From VGNY01 sp964549635 (GTDB taxonomy: Bacteria > Chloroflexota > Dehalococcoidia > GIF9 > UBA5629): a DNA stretch of 64,000 nucleotides. Within the stretch, counting starts at the first letter, position 1. Every line of letters starts with the position of its first letter. Below are positions 44,908 through 55,128 of this stretch, piece after piece. Where the stretch lies: positions 62,001 to 126,000 of the forward strand of contig CAZJVJ010000001.1 of assembly GCA_964549635.1 (NCBI GenBank), in the 5' to 3' direction. The position numbers and the translations under genes are program-made. Below the pieces are notes generated by a model. It did no database searches and was not told the DNA's origin. It saw only the letters and a list, made by a program, of their open reading frames with translations.

Positions 44908-45345
44908 TTATCTCCAAATCCCCTTCTTTGATTTTCGCGCTTCTCTTTCTGCCCGCTCCAGATAGACCTGATATTTGACATCTGGAGGATAAGACTTAGC
45001 CCAGGCACAACCTTGCTTTACCATCTCAGCATTTACAAAGGTATCGCCAACGTAAACATAGCGTAGCAATCTGCCATACTTATCAGTGTCTGAAACATCG
45101 TTTTCGAGTCTGACCTTTTTTCCGGCCACCAATTTCTCGTTCATTTGTTTAGACTCCTGATAGTAAAACTCACCTTTCTCCGGTGCATCAATACCAATAT
45201 AACGCACCTCCCGGCCACCTTGGATGACGATGGTATCACCATCAATAACCTGGATTACTAAAGATACCTCGGGGCTCTGCTGGCAAGCCGTCGAAAATAA
45301 TGTGAGGCAGAAAACTAGGATAATAAATCCAACCCTGAAAGCCAT
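44908..45345 (-). CDS. Secreted or lipid-anchored thermonuclease-like protein (SNase domain)
   Basis: A 145-residue protein with a lipoprotein signal peptide (LFSTAC, cysteine about residue 21) and one staphylococcal-nuclease domain. The core VIDGDTIVIQ, RYIGIDAPEKGE and DKYGRLLRYVY keeps the metal aspartate, the arginine-containing strand and the Glu-Arg region. It probably degrades extracellular DNA or RNA for nutrients. It converges on the PadR/HAAS unit and sits 25 bases after ruvB. Confidence 0.9.
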   Translation of the reverse strand: MAFRVGFIILVFCLTLFSTACQQSPEVSLVIQVIDGDTIVIQGGREVRYIGIDAPEKGEFYYQESKQMNEKLVAGKKVRLENDVSDTDKYGRLLRYVYVGDTFVNAEMVKQGCAWAKSYPPDVKYQVYLERAEREARKSKKGIWR

Positions 45346-45370
45346 CGGCTAAGATACTTACCGTAAGGCT

Positions 45371-46414
45371 TTACCAGAAACTTGCCTGAGACGCTTGTCC
45401 CTTCTTATAAGGAATCCCCAGGTGCTCACAAGCAAGTCTAGTAGCCATTCTACCTCGTGGTGTACGCTCCAGAAATCCTAGCTGAAGAAGATAAGGTTCA
45501 TAGACATCCATTATAGTATCCGCTTCTTCGCTAATTGAAGCGGCAATGGTCTCGAGCCCTACAGGACCTCCATCAAATTTTTCGATTATGGTGCGCAACA
45601 CTTTGTGGTCGATCTCGTCCAAACCAATCGGATCAATTTCCAGCTTTGAAAGCGCTTCAACCGCGATAGATTCAGTAATTACACCATCAGCCATAACCTG
45701 AGCATAATCACGCACACGCTTGAGAAGCCTATTGGCCACACGTGGTGTCCCTCTTGACCGACAGGCAATATGACCGAGGCTAGCCTCGTCTATCTCTATG
45801 TTCAGAATCTTTGCCGAGCGTCTAAGGATTGCCTTTATAGCCAGCTCATTATAGAAATCGAGGCGATAAACGGCTCCGAATCTATCTCTGAGTGGTGAAC
45901 CCATCAAGGCATAACGGGTGGTTGCTCCGATTAGCGTGAATCGAGGTAGGTTCAAGCGGAGACTCCTTGCCCCTGGGCCCTTACCGATAACTATATCTAT
46001 TGCAAAATCTTCCAGCGCTGGATATAGCATTTCCTCCACTGGCCGGCTAAGCCTGTGAATTTCATCAATAAACAGGTTATCGCTCTTCTGTAAATTGGTC
46101 AGGATGGCTGCTAAATCGCCGGGACGCTCTATTGCTGGACCCGAAGTGACTTTGATATTAACACCCATCTCAGCAGCGATAATATAGGCTAATGTAGTCT
46201 TGCCTAAGCCAGGAGGACCGTAAAGCAGAATATGGTCTAAAGGTTCACCACGTTTCTTAGCGGCAGCAATAGCTATCTCAAGGTTGCTTTTGACTTTTTC
46301 CTGGCCAATGAAATCACACAGCCGTTTAGGTCTAAGACTACTATCCAGAGAAATATCGTCAGAACTTAGTTTGCCTGATATTATCCTGTCGGTTACCTCT
46401 TTTTTTTCACTCAT
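45371..46414 (-). CDS. ruvB: Holliday junction branch migration helicase RuvB
   Basis: The 347-residue AAA motor of RuvABC. Walker A is GPPGLGKTT, Walker B LFIDEIHRL, sensor ATTRYALMGSPLRDRFG, and the C-terminal winged helix contains the RTPRGR DNA-contact loop. ruvA and ruvC are not in this window. It reads in the same direction as rpoBC but is separated from it by a strong terminator. Confidence 0.96.
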   Translation of the reverse strand: MSEKKEVTDRIISGKLSSDDISLDSSLRPKRLCDFIGQEKVKSNLEIAIAAAKKRGEPLDHILLYGPPGLGKTTLAYIIAAEMGVNIKVTSGPAIERPGDLAAILTNLQKSDNLFIDEIHRLSRPVEEMLYPALEDFAIDIVIGKGPGARSLRLNLPRFTLIGATTRYALMGSPLRDRFGAVYRLDFYNELAIKAILRRSAKILNIEIDEASLGHIACRSRGTPRVANRLLKRVRDYAQVMADGVITESIAVEALSKLEIDPIGLDEIDHKVLRTIIEKFDGGPVGLETIAASISEEADTIMDVYEPYLLQLGFLERTPRGRMATRLACEHLGIPYKKGQASQASFW

Positions 46415-46500
46415 TGCTGAGCTATCATCAAAACTCTTCCTGAATTATATCACACTGACACAGAATTAAACTAAAGCCTTCTAAAATACAGCCTCTAACA

Positions 46501-46532
46501 GAAGGATCCCCGCTGAATGGCGGGGATCCTTC
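46501..46532 (-). terminator. Terminator of rpoBC
   Basis: A perfect 13-bp stem (46501-46513 with 46520-46532) with a 6-base loop lies 35 bases after the rpoC stop. The T tail on the minus strand is weak, but the stem is very stable. Confidence 0.8.
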
Positions 46533-46566
46533 GTCATTAAAGAACATTCCACTTGCCTAGATAAGC

Positions 46567-49500
46567 TTACATAGAAAACTTTTCATCAGATATGGTGCGC
46601 ATTTCAAGCTGTGGAATTGCCGATTCCTCTTTTTCCAGGGTTAAAGCTCGAGCTGGAATAAGCTTACCTATGATTACGTTTTCCTTCAGCCCAAAAAGCC
46701 TGTCTGTTTTACCCCAGATAGCTGCTTCAGCAAGTACTCTCGTGGTCTCCTGGAAAGAAGCAGCGGCTAACCAACTACTTGTGTTCAATGAAGCCCGTGT
46801 AATCCCAAGAAGAACGGTCTGAGCCGTAGCTGGTTCACCACCCTCAGCTAGCACTTTGGCATTTATGCTTTCGTAGTCAAATCGGTCCACCAAGTCACCA
46901 GCTAATAGTTCCGTATCTCCAGGTGATTCAACCCGCACACGCCTGAGCATTTGCCGGACTATAATCTCGATATGCTTGTCATTTATGTTCACACCTTGTG
47001 AACGGTAAACTTTTTGTACCTCTTCAACCAAATATTGCTGCACAGCCTCTCGTCCCATAATGCGCAATATATCTTGAGGATCAGCCGCACCATCCGTTAA
47101 CTGTTCTCCGGCTTTTACCCTATCGCCTGGTTTAACACGAATATGGCTCCCAGATGGGATTATATATTCTCTCTCGTCTACCTCTACATATCGAATATAA
47201 AGATGGCCATCCTCAATAACCACATTACCAGCGATTCTCGCTATAATCGGGCTCTGTTCCAAGACAGCCAGCTCCCGACCTTGAGATGGTTCCTCGTTTG
47301 GCGCCGGTGCCAAGGTGGCAAGTCTCGTGCCAGCTTCAACCCAGTCACCGTTGTTTACAATCACTTTAGCCCCGGCAGGCAATACATACTCATCCAGATA
47401 AGATTCAGAACTAGTGACTTTAATTTTTCGCGCCTCTTCTGTCTCGATAACATCAACAACACCATCGATCTCAGAGAGAATTGCCAACCCCTTCGGTACT
47501 CTAGCCTCAAATAGCTCCTCTACTCTCGGTAAACCACTGGTTATGTCAGCCCCCACTACACCACCTGTATGAAAAGTGCGCAATGTGAGCTGGGTTCCAG
47601 GTTCCCCTATACTCTGCGCAGCAATAATACCCACAGCTGTGCCAAGTTCCACAAGCCCGCGTCTGGCAAGATCACGACCGTAACAGTACTGACATATCCC
47701 TCGCCGAGAATGACAGCTAAGAGGCGACCTAACATATACGTGAGTAATACCAGCCTCAGTAATTTGTTTCGTCTTGTCCTCGTCGATTTCCTCGTTTCTA
47801 CGCACGATAATCTCGCCAGTACTTGGATCGGCAATGTCGGCTGCAGCCAGCCTCCCAACCAATCGCTCAGCGAGAGGCGGCAACAGCTCATTTCCCGCCT
47901 TCTCATAAAGCCAAATTCCTTCTTCAGTGCCACAATCGTTTTCAAAAATAATTAAATCTTGAGCAACATCGATAAGACGACGTGTAAGGTAACCCGCATC
48001 TGAAGTTCTTAGCGCAGTATCGGCCAGCCCCTTTCTTGCACCATGTGTTGAGATGAAATATTCCATTACCGACAGACCTTCACGAAAACTCGATTTAATC
48101 GGGAAATCTATTATTCGGCCTGAAGGATCAGTCATTAAACCTCGCATACCAGCCATTTGCCTGATCTGTGAAATGTTGCCCTTCGCCCCAGATGTTGCCA
48201 TCATATACACACCACCGTAGCGGTCCAACGACTGGGCAATTGTTTCCGTAATCTTATCTGTAGTCTCTGTCCAAACTTGAATGGCACTGTTATAACGCTC
48301 GTCTTCTGTGATTAACCCCCGATTAAACTGACTTTCAATAAGAGCTATCCTCTCATCACCCTCTTCAATAAGCTTCGCCTTGTTCTTAGGCACTTCAATG
48401 TCCTTTGCTGCAATTGTCGTGCCAGAGTTCGTAGCATACTCAAAGCCAATCTGCTTAAGATTGTCGAGCAAAGAAACAGTCGTACTGTTCCCCAATAAAC
48501 GATAACAGTCGAGCACTAAACGCTTCAAGGAGGCTTTGTCCATCACCTGATTAATGAATCGAAACTCAGGGGGCAAGATGTCGTTAAATAGAATTCTACC
48601 AACACTTGTCTTAAATCTCTGGCCACCTTTCTCATTACTCCTCACCTCTATCTCCGCATTTAAACTGACAACTCCCAGCCAATAAGCCAACTTGGCTTCC
48701 TCAAAATCAGTGAAAGACATCCCCTCACCTTTAGCACCAGGCCTAATGGTGGTTAGGTAATAACAACCTAACACCATATCCAGAGTCGGTGTCATTACTG
48801 GCTCTCCGCAACTCGGTAACAACATGTTGTAAATACTGAGCATGCGTTCTCTAGCTTCTCTTACCGCCGCTCTTGACAGAGGTACGTGCACAGCCATCTG
48901 GTCACCATCAAAATCAGCATTGAAGGCAGCGCATACCAAGGGGTGGATTTGGATAGCACTACCATCAATGAGTACTGGCTCGAAAGCCTGAATGCTTAAT
49001 CGATGGAGCGTTGGAGCCCGGTTTAGCAATACGGGTCGCTCCTTCACCACTTCGGCCAGAATATCCCATACCTCCGGTCTAGCCTTTTCCACTTGCCTCC
49101 TAGCGCTCTTAATATTATGAGCATAGCCTTGCTCAATCAAACGCCGCATAACAAAAGGCTTGAACAGTTCTAAAGCCATATGCTTGGGTAAACCACACTG
49201 GTGGAGCTTCAACTCAGGCCCAACAACAATGACCGAGCGACCGCTGTAGTCCACTCTCTTACCCAGAAGGTTCTGCCGGAAACGCCCCTGTTTACCACGA
49301 AGCATATCAGATAGCGACTTCAGCCTGTGAGTACCCGCAAGTGAAGTCGTTCGCCCCCTTCGCCCGCTATCTATAAGCGCATCCACAGCCTCCTGGAGCA
49401 TACGCTTTTCGTTTCGAATAATAATTTCCGGAGCCCCCAAATCAATCAACCGCCTAAGACGATTATTTCGATTGATTACACGCCGATAAAGATCATTCAG

Positions 49501-50478
49501 ATCGCTCGTAGCAAACCGCCCACCGTCCAGCTGGACTATTGGTCGAAGCTCGGGCGGCAATACTGGCAGCACGGTTAATATCATCCACTCGGGTTTGTTA
49601 CCACTCCGCCAGAAGGCTTCAACCACCCGTAATCGCTTGCTGGCCTTCTTACGACGTTGCCCCGAGGTCGATTTAACCTCCTCAATTAGCCCTGCCCGCA
49701 ACTTCCCAAGGTCAAGATTCTTAAGGATTTCCAGAATTGCTTCGGCTCCCATACCGGCTTCAAAAAAGTCACCGAACTCCTCTTTAAGCTCTTGATGTTG
49801 GCTCTCACTTAGAAGTGTTAGCGGACGTAAGTTTTCCAGTTCTAAGATTCTTCTCTGCAGCTCACCTTCAAGTTCAGCCTTTTTCTCAACGAAATCACGC
49901 TTCAACTGATTAACTTTCTCCACTGTTGCCTGGTCTGGATTCGCCCCGGCGTTCATTTGTATCCCCGCTAGTTTATCCTCCAACAGCCGCTCACGCTCAG
50001 CGATGTGCTGTGATAGTTTCTCCTTAAGCTTTTTGATTTTCTCATCACGGGCTACTTCATCAACTGAGATCACGATATACTGAGCGAAATACAGTACACG
50101 CTCAAGATTTCTTGGTGAAATATCGAGAAGCAATGCTAGCCGACTGGGTACTCCCTTAGAAAACCAAACATGAGCTACTGGAGCCGCCAACTCGATATGC
50201 CCCATACGCACCCTACGTACCCTCGAATGCTCTACGGTAACCCCACATCTATCGCAGGTAACACCACGATAGCGTATCTTTTTGTATTTCCCACAGTAAC
50301 ACTCATAATTCTTAGTTGGCCCAAAAATCCTCTCGCAGAAAAGACCGTCCTTCTCTGGCCTCAAAGTCCGATAATTAATTGTCTCTGGCTCAGTCACCTC
50401 ACCATAGGACCAACTCCTGATCTGTTCTGGTGAAGCTAACGAGATACGCATAGCATTAAAATCATTTACTTCTATCAT
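46567..50478 (-). CDS. rpoC: RNA polymerase beta' subunit
   Basis: The 1303-residue beta' subunit holds the active-site magnesium in NADFDGDQMAVH. The N-terminal zinc site CYCG...CDRCG, the RxxDYSGRSV region, the bridge-helix stretch GAKGNISQIRQMAG and the trigger-loop area are all present, with a second zinc site (CGTEEG, CHSRRGICQYCYG). The longer open frame begins at 50544 inside rpoB, but the ATG at 50478 follows GGAGAC and gives the normal family start, 20 bases after the rpoB stop. Confidence 0.97.
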   Translation of the reverse strand: MIEVNDFNAMRISLASPEQIRSWSYGEVTEPETINYRTLRPEKDGLFCERIFGPTKNYECYCGKYKKIRYRGVTCDRCGVTVEHSRVRRVRMGHIELAAPVAHVWFSKGVPSRLALLLDISPRNLERVLYFAQYIVISVDEVARDEKIKKLKEKLSQHIAERERLLEDKLAGIQMNAGANPDQATVEKVNQLKRDFVEKKAELEGELQRRILELENLRPLTLLSESQHQELKEEFGDFFEAGMGAEAILEILKNLDLGKLRAGLIEEVKSTSGQRRKKASKRLRVVEAFWRSGNKPEWMILTVLPVLPPELRPIVQLDGGRFATSDLNDLYRRVINRNNRLRRLIDLGAPEIIIRNEKRMLQEAVDALIDSGRRGRTTSLAGTHRLKSLSDMLRGKQGRFRQNLLGKRVDYSGRSVIVVGPELKLHQCGLPKHMALELFKPFVMRRLIEQGYAHNIKSARRQVEKARPEVWDILAEVVKERPVLLNRAPTLHRLSIQAFEPVLIDGSAIQIHPLVCAAFNADFDGDQMAVHVPLSRAAVREARERMLSIYNMLLPSCGEPVMTPTLDMVLGCYYLTTIRPGAKGEGMSFTDFEEAKLAYWLGVVSLNAEIEVRSNEKGGQRFKTSVGRILFNDILPPEFRFINQVMDKASLKRLVLDCYRLLGNSTTVSLLDNLKQIGFEYATNSGTTIAAKDIEVPKNKAKLIEEGDERIALIESQFNRGLITEDERYNSAIQVWTETTDKITETIAQSLDRYGGVYMMATSGAKGNISQIRQMAGMRGLMTDPSGRIIDFPIKSSFREGLSVMEYFISTHGARKGLADTALRTSDAGYLTRRLIDVAQDLIIFENDCGTEEGIWLYEKAGNELLPPLAERLVGRLAAADIADPSTGEIIVRRNEEIDEDKTKQITEAGITHVYVRSPLSCHSRRGICQYCYGRDLARRGLVELGTAVGIIAAQSIGEPGTQLTLRTFHTGGVVGADITSGLPRVEELFEARVPKGLAILSEIDGVVDVIETEEARKIKVTSSESYLDEYVLPAGAKVIVNNGDWVEAGTRLATLAPAPNEEPSQGRELAVLEQSPIIARIAGNVVIEDGHLYIRYVEVDEREYIIPSGSHIRVKPGDRVKAGEQLTDGAADPQDILRIMGREAVQQYLVEEVQKVYRSQGVNINDKHIEIIVRQMLRRVRVESPGDTELLAGDLVDRFDYESINAKVLAEGGEPATAQTVLLGITRASLNTSSWLAAASFQETTRVLAEAAIWGKTDRLFGLKENVIIGKLIPARALTLEKEESAIPQLEMRTISDEKFSM

Positions 50479-50497
50479 CAGTCTCCTTATATCTCCC

Positions 50498-53400
50498 TCA
50501 GCTCGAGCCTCTAATTCTAGGCCCGATCTTCTTGCGTTCTTCAAGGAAACTCACCGTTTCCTCTTCTTCATTAAGTAGCTCAACAGCTAGGCACAAGCTT
50601 CGCAATTCCATGAACAATACTTTGAAAGATTCAGGAACACCAGGCTGGAATATGTCTTCACCCTTAACGAGAGACTCATAAGCTTTAGCCCGACCAGCCA
50701 CATCGTCTGATTTAACAGTTAGCAACTCCTGAAGTGTGTGACTGGCACCATAGGCTTCTAATGCCCAGACCTCCATCTCTCCGAAGCGTTGCCCACCGAA
50801 TTGCGCTTTACCACCAAGAGGCTGCTGGGTAATCAAAGAATACGGACCAGTAGACCGAGCATGCACTTTATCTTCGACAAGATGAATAAGCTTCATCATG
50901 TAAATTATGCCAACTGTAACCGGTTGGTCGAAAGGTTCACCTGTTCGCCCATCACGGAGGGTGATTTTGCCGTAGATAGGCGGCGACTGTTTTTGCTCAA
51001 TGTAAGCCTTCTCCACTAGTTCCTCAACTTGCTCATCGCTAAGCCCATAAACTTTAACACCTAAACTTTCCAGCCATAAGCGCAGACAAGTTTTGCGCGC
51101 TTCTCCAGGATAACGGTCGTCAAACACCTTTTCAGCATTGTACCCATTGTCAGCCAGCCAGGTCTTAGCCCTATCTAGCACAGAAGCGTCAAAACCGTCC
51201 TCAGTGGCGCGTTTAATAGCACCTGAATGCTGAATTATCCATGCCCTAGCCAGAGCATCCTCAATGGCGGTATCATTTGCTCCATCAAAAATGGGGTTCA
51301 GTACCTTAAGCCCGAGAGTCTCAGCAGCCCAGCCCAAATGCGTCTCCAGAATCTGTCCTATATTCATGCGTGACGGCACGCCAATGGGATTAAGAATTAT
51401 ATCTATCGGCCTTCCATCAGGCAGGAAGGGCATGTCTTCCTCCGGCAAAATACACGAGATAACGCCTTTATTACCATGCCTACCTGCCATCTTGTCCCCA
51501 ACAGAAATTTTTCGCTTCTGAGCGACCCACACCCGCACCAGACGATGAACACCGGCAGGTAAATCATCATGCTCATCACGGGAGAAAACTTTGACATCGA
51601 TTACCTTCCCCCACTCGCCATGCGGCACTCTAAGAGAGCTATCCTTTACTTCACGGGCCTTCTCGCCAAAAATAGCTCGCAACAGTTTCTCTTCAGCAGT
51701 TAACTCTGTTTCTCCCTTTGGGCTAATCTTACCCACCAGGATAGAACCTGGGCCAACTTCAGCGCCTATACGGATAATACCGGACTCATCCAAATCACGC
51801 AGACTCTCCTCACCCACGTTAGGTATATCCCTAGTAATTTCTTCCAAACCAAGCTTTGTTTCACGGGCTTCTATTTCATACTTTTCAATATGGATGGAGG
51901 TAAATCTATCATGCTTGACCAGTCTATCACTAATAATAACAGCATCCTCAAAATTATAGCCCCGCCAGCTCATAAAAGCGCAGAGTATGTTTTGCCCTAA
52001 GGCAAGCTCACCCCGGTCTGTTGCTGAACCATCTGCTATGACCTGTCCCCTTTTAACTTTATCACCTTTAGATACTACGGGACGCTGATTTATGCACGTT
52101 CCCTGATTAGTTCTGACAAATTTCATTAATGGATAACTCTGCTCAGTCCCATCGCAATTCCTGACTGTTATCTGGGTGCCGGTAACGGAAATGACCTCGC
52201 CATCATGGCGGGCAAACGTTACCTGACCACTATATTTAGCCACCTCCTTCTCCATTCCGGTAGCTATTAAGGGCGCCTCAGGGCGCAATAACGGCACAGC
52301 CTGACGCTGCATGTTCGAACCCATCAAGGCCCTGTTGGCATCATCATGCTCTAAGAAAGGTATGAGAGAGGTCGTAACACTGAAAACCTGCTTTGGCGAA
52401 ACATCCATATAGTCAATTTTATCTACAGTTTCCTTGAGATATGTGCCGCCTCTTATGACACCAATCTTATCCTCCACAAATTCGCTCCGCTCATTAAGCA
52501 GAGCATTAGCCTGGGCAATCGTATATTTTTCTTCTTCATCAGCATCTAGATATTCGATCTGGTTAGAAACAAAAGGAACCACTTTAATAGTTCTAGGGGA
52601 TAAAGTGGCGATCTTGCGAGCAATTTCCTTGGTGAGTACAGTCTTTCTGGCAGCGATAAGCTTACCCTTTTCATCGAAAATATCCTCCAAAATTGTCCTG
52701 TCTAGCAGGCTTTCAAGCGTGTTAGGCACCTCGCGGATCACCTTACGGTAAGGTGTCTCTATGAAGCCGTAGCGATTGACCCGAGCATAAGTAGCGAGAG
52801 AACCAATAAGTCCAATGTTTGGACCCTCCGGCGTTTCTATAGGGCAAATTTTACCGTAATGAGAATGGTGGACATCACGGACGTCAAATCCAGCACGCTC
52901 ACGCGAAAGCCCTCCCGGCCCCATCGCCGATAGACGGCGCTTATGAGTTAACTCGGCTAATGGGTTCGTTTGATCCATAAATTGAGAGAGCTGCGAACCA
53001 CCAAAAAATTCCCTCATCGCCGCAACAATGGGACGATTATTAATTAAAGCAGCGGGAGTGGCCGCTTCGGGCCCTACGATGCTCATTCGCTCCTTGACAG
53101 TCCGCTCTAAACGCAGCAGCCCTATACGAAACTGGTTCTGCACAAGATGCCCTACCGTGCGTACCCGACGATTACGTAAATGGTCAATGTCATCAGGTTC
53201 CTCTTGCCCATTATTAATCTTAATAATATGCCGTACTATCTCAACAAAGTCCTGCGGTGTTAAGCAGCGATGATTTTCATCAATGTTAAGTCCCAACCTA
53301 CTGTTAAGCTTATATCGTCCAACTCTACCCAGGTCATAACGCCTGGGATTGAAGAACAGATTGTTCAAGAGCAGTTGAGCATTCTCAACAGTAGGCGGTT

Positions 53401-54166
53401 CGCCTGGTCTTAATCTCCTGTAGATGTCAATTAGAGCCTTATCCCTGGTCCTTACTGAAGGTTCTCTTTCTATGGTAGATTGCATGAAGGCATGCTCCGA
53501 CGAGACATCCTCGCGTTGGAAGAGTTCAAGCAGTTCACTATCGTTGTCGTAGCCAATAGCACGTAACAGAACAGATACAGGTATCTTTCTTTTACCATCA
53601 ACTTTTACAAAAATAACATCCCTGCCCGATGTCTCAAATTCTAACCAGGCACCATGTTCCGGAATTAACTTGGCAGAACATAGTTCACGTCCACTGGCCG
53701 GATCCTCTTGCAGGCTGAAATAGATGCCGGGAGACCGAATCAATTGATTGACTACTACTCTCTCGGCACCGCTGACCACGAAGGTTCCCTTTTCGGTCAT
53801 CAGCGGTATATCACCGAAGAATATTTCTTGCTCCTTAATTTCCCCGGTCTCTTTGACGATCAATCTAGATCTCACATAGAGTGGAGCTGCATAAGTCATA
53901 TCTCGCTCACGACACTGGTCCACTGAGTACGGAGGCTGTCGAAACTCATAACCATCAAAATGTAATTCCAGCCGAGTCCCGGTGAAATCTTGAATTGGCG
54001 AAACTTCAGCAAAAAGTTCCTTTAACCCCTCTTCTAAGAACATACGGTACGAATCTAGCTGAACCCTGATAAGACTCGGAATTTCCAAAACCTCCGGCAG
54101 TTTAGCGTACGATTTCCTCTCCTGTATAGCAATCTTCCGCTTCTCGGGCATTAACACAATAGACAT
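50498..54166 (-). CDS. rpoB: RNA polymerase beta subunit
   Basis: The 1222-residue beta subunit. The rifampicin region reads GGSQLSQFMDQTNPLAELTHK then RRLSAMGPGGL, with the usual Asp, His and Ser residues, so a drug-sensitive form is expected. The flap, KMAGRHGNKG and C-terminal MEVWALEAYGA are present. The ATG follows AGGTAGGTGAG. No ribosomal protein genes precede it. A promoter lies 130-165 bases upstream, inside the remains of a transposase gene. Confidence 0.97.
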   Translation of the reverse strand: MSIVLMPEKRKIAIQERKSYAKLPEVLEIPSLIRVQLDSYRMFLEEGLKELFAEVSPIQDFTGTRLELHFDGYEFRQPPYSVDQCRERDMTYAAPLYVRSRLIVKETGEIKEQEIFFGDIPLMTEKGTFVVSGAERVVVNQLIRSPGIYFSLQEDPASGRELCSAKLIPEHGAWLEFETSGRDVIFVKVDGKRKIPVSVLLRAIGYDNDSELLELFQREDVSSEHAFMQSTIEREPSVRTRDKALIDIYRRLRPGEPPTVENAQLLLNNLFFNPRRYDLGRVGRYKLNSRLGLNIDENHRCLTPQDFVEIVRHIIKINNGQEEPDDIDHLRNRRVRTVGHLVQNQFRIGLLRLERTVKERMSIVGPEAATPAALINNRPIVAAMREFFGGSQLSQFMDQTNPLAELTHKRRLSAMGPGGLSRERAGFDVRDVHHSHYGKICPIETPEGPNIGLIGSLATYARVNRYGFIETPYRKVIREVPNTLESLLDRTILEDIFDEKGKLIAARKTVLTKEIARKIATLSPRTIKVVPFVSNQIEYLDADEEEKYTIAQANALLNERSEFVEDKIGVIRGGTYLKETVDKIDYMDVSPKQVFSVTTSLIPFLEHDDANRALMGSNMQRQAVPLLRPEAPLIATGMEKEVAKYSGQVTFARHDGEVISVTGTQITVRNCDGTEQSYPLMKFVRTNQGTCINQRPVVSKGDKVKRGQVIADGSATDRGELALGQNILCAFMSWRGYNFEDAVIISDRLVKHDRFTSIHIEKYEIEARETKLGLEEITRDIPNVGEESLRDLDESGIIRIGAEVGPGSILVGKISPKGETELTAEEKLLRAIFGEKAREVKDSSLRVPHGEWGKVIDVKVFSRDEHDDLPAGVHRLVRVWVAQKRKISVGDKMAGRHGNKGVISCILPEEDMPFLPDGRPIDIILNPIGVPSRMNIGQILETHLGWAAETLGLKVLNPIFDGANDTAIEDALARAWIIQHSGAIKRATEDGFDASVLDRAKTWLADNGYNAEKVFDDRYPGEARKTCLRLWLESLGVKVYGLSDEQVEELVEKAYIEQKQSPPIYGKITLRDGRTGEPFDQPVTVGIIYMMKLIHLVEDKVHARSTGPYSLITQQPLGGKAQFGGQRFGEMEVWALEAYGASHTLQELLTVKSDDVAGRAKAYESLVKGEDIFQPGVPESFKVLFMELRSLCLAVELLNEEEETVSFLEERKKIGPRIRGSS

Positions 54167-54268
54167 AAACTCACCTACCTAAAATAAAATAATGAAACAC
54201 CGACTGAAAACCGCACTCTAATCAAACAGAAATGACTAGCTACAGGATATAATCGGGGAAGGTATTGG

Positions 54269-54612
54269 CTAAAGACAGCAACGGCATATACAGTAAATCC
54301 ATAGTTTAACATCACAACAACTTTTTGTCAATGCTCCTATACGAACCATTAATTTCTGAATTTCCAGGCGCAACCTCTCGATATCCTCGATGCAGTCGCC
54401 ACCTAAGGCACTTAAGAGGACGAAGGATCCCACCAACTGTCCCTGTCTTAATCTCTTCGACGATGTCTTCTTAAACAAAGCGCGCTCAACTGCCGTCTCT
54501 ATTCCCGCCTTACGGTATAACTCCACCACTAAAGCTGCACCTCTCCAGGCGTTACCTCTTCCTCAAGCCCACCAGTAAGGATAACTCTCAGAAGCTTCGA
54601 TTTCTCATAGCT
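54269..54612 (-). pseudogene. Relic of an IS1380-like transposase N terminus
   Basis: The minus-strand frame 54269-54529 encodes ELYRKAGIETAVERALFKK, a basic stretch and SFVLLSALGGDCIEDIERLR, which resembles the N terminus of IS1380-type transposases. Homology ends at about 54354, and the rest of the transposase is missing. Upstream a matching start (AGGAGGTGAAAGCT then ATG at about 54612) and KLLRVILTGGLEEEVTPG lie in a different frame, so frameshifts have also occurred. No terminal inverted repeats were found. Family assignment is from pattern memory only. Confidence 0.55.
54303..54331 (-). promoter_or_regulatory. rpoBC promoter
   Basis: On the minus strand TTGACA (54326-54331), 17 bases, TAAACT (54303-54308). 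The leader before rpoB would be about 130 bases. The -35 box is about 20 bases from the end of transposase homology. Confidence 0.7.
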
Positions 54613-54707
54613 TTCACCTCCTGGGTGGAAGCTTACTACAATCTGACTAGCTTTGCGCCTGAAGGCCTATCCATGGGTTTGGGACGAACTTGCTGATTTT
54701 CTATGAC

Positions 54708-54737
54708 TTGACACAAATTATCAGCCCTTGCTACTAT
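54708..54737 (+). promoter_or_regulatory. tRNA-Ala promoter
   Basis: TTGACA (54708-54713), 18 bases, TACTAT (54732-54737), ten bases before the tRNA. Confidence 0.75.
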
Positions 54738-54746
54738 TAGGTTCCC

Positions 54747-54819
54747 GGGGATATAGCTCAATTGGGAGAGCGCCGCGTTCGCATCGCGGAGGTCGGGGGT
54801 TCGAATCCCCCTATCTCCA
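54747..54819 (+). tRNA. tRNA-Ala(CGC)
   Basis: A full 73-nt cloverleaf: acceptor GGGGATA/TATCTCC, anticodon stem CCGCG/CGCGG with loop TTCGCAT (anticodon CGC, codon GCG) and T arm GGGGGTTCGAATCCCCC. CCA is not encoded. Confidence 0.95.
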
Positions 54820-55128
54820 CTTACATTTATAAATACCCGCGCTGCCACATATGTCTCTTTTTATATCATTCCGCTTAAACCACTCACACACCCCACTAAT
54901 GAGGCTTTTTTATATTGGTTGAGGTAAGACGAAGCCAAGAAGTACTTGTATGGAGAATGCGGCAGATAAACGCTTGCTTAGCATACTGTGCGCATTCGGT
55001 ACGGCATGGTCCTTCGCAGGTCCGTCACTAAATAACAACAGGCTAAGAGTTAGGACTGTTATTTCGAATTGCCGGCATATTCCTAAGTTGGTAGAATGGC
55101 TAGAAGTTTACCCTGTGGAGCTTTTCCA
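54820..55128. other. No recognisable gene (about 310 bases)
   Basis: The space between tRNA-Ala and the ABC transporter pair holds a 68-codon plus-strand frame (54950-55156) that has no ribosome-binding site, no known motif, and overlaps the start of the ATPase gene. No RNA gene was seen. Confidence 0.45.

Noticed and set aside
54636..54848. 70-codon minus-strand frame across tRNA-Ala
   Set aside because: It is the antisense of the tRNA gene, a well-known false protein pattern (GIRTPDLRDAN).
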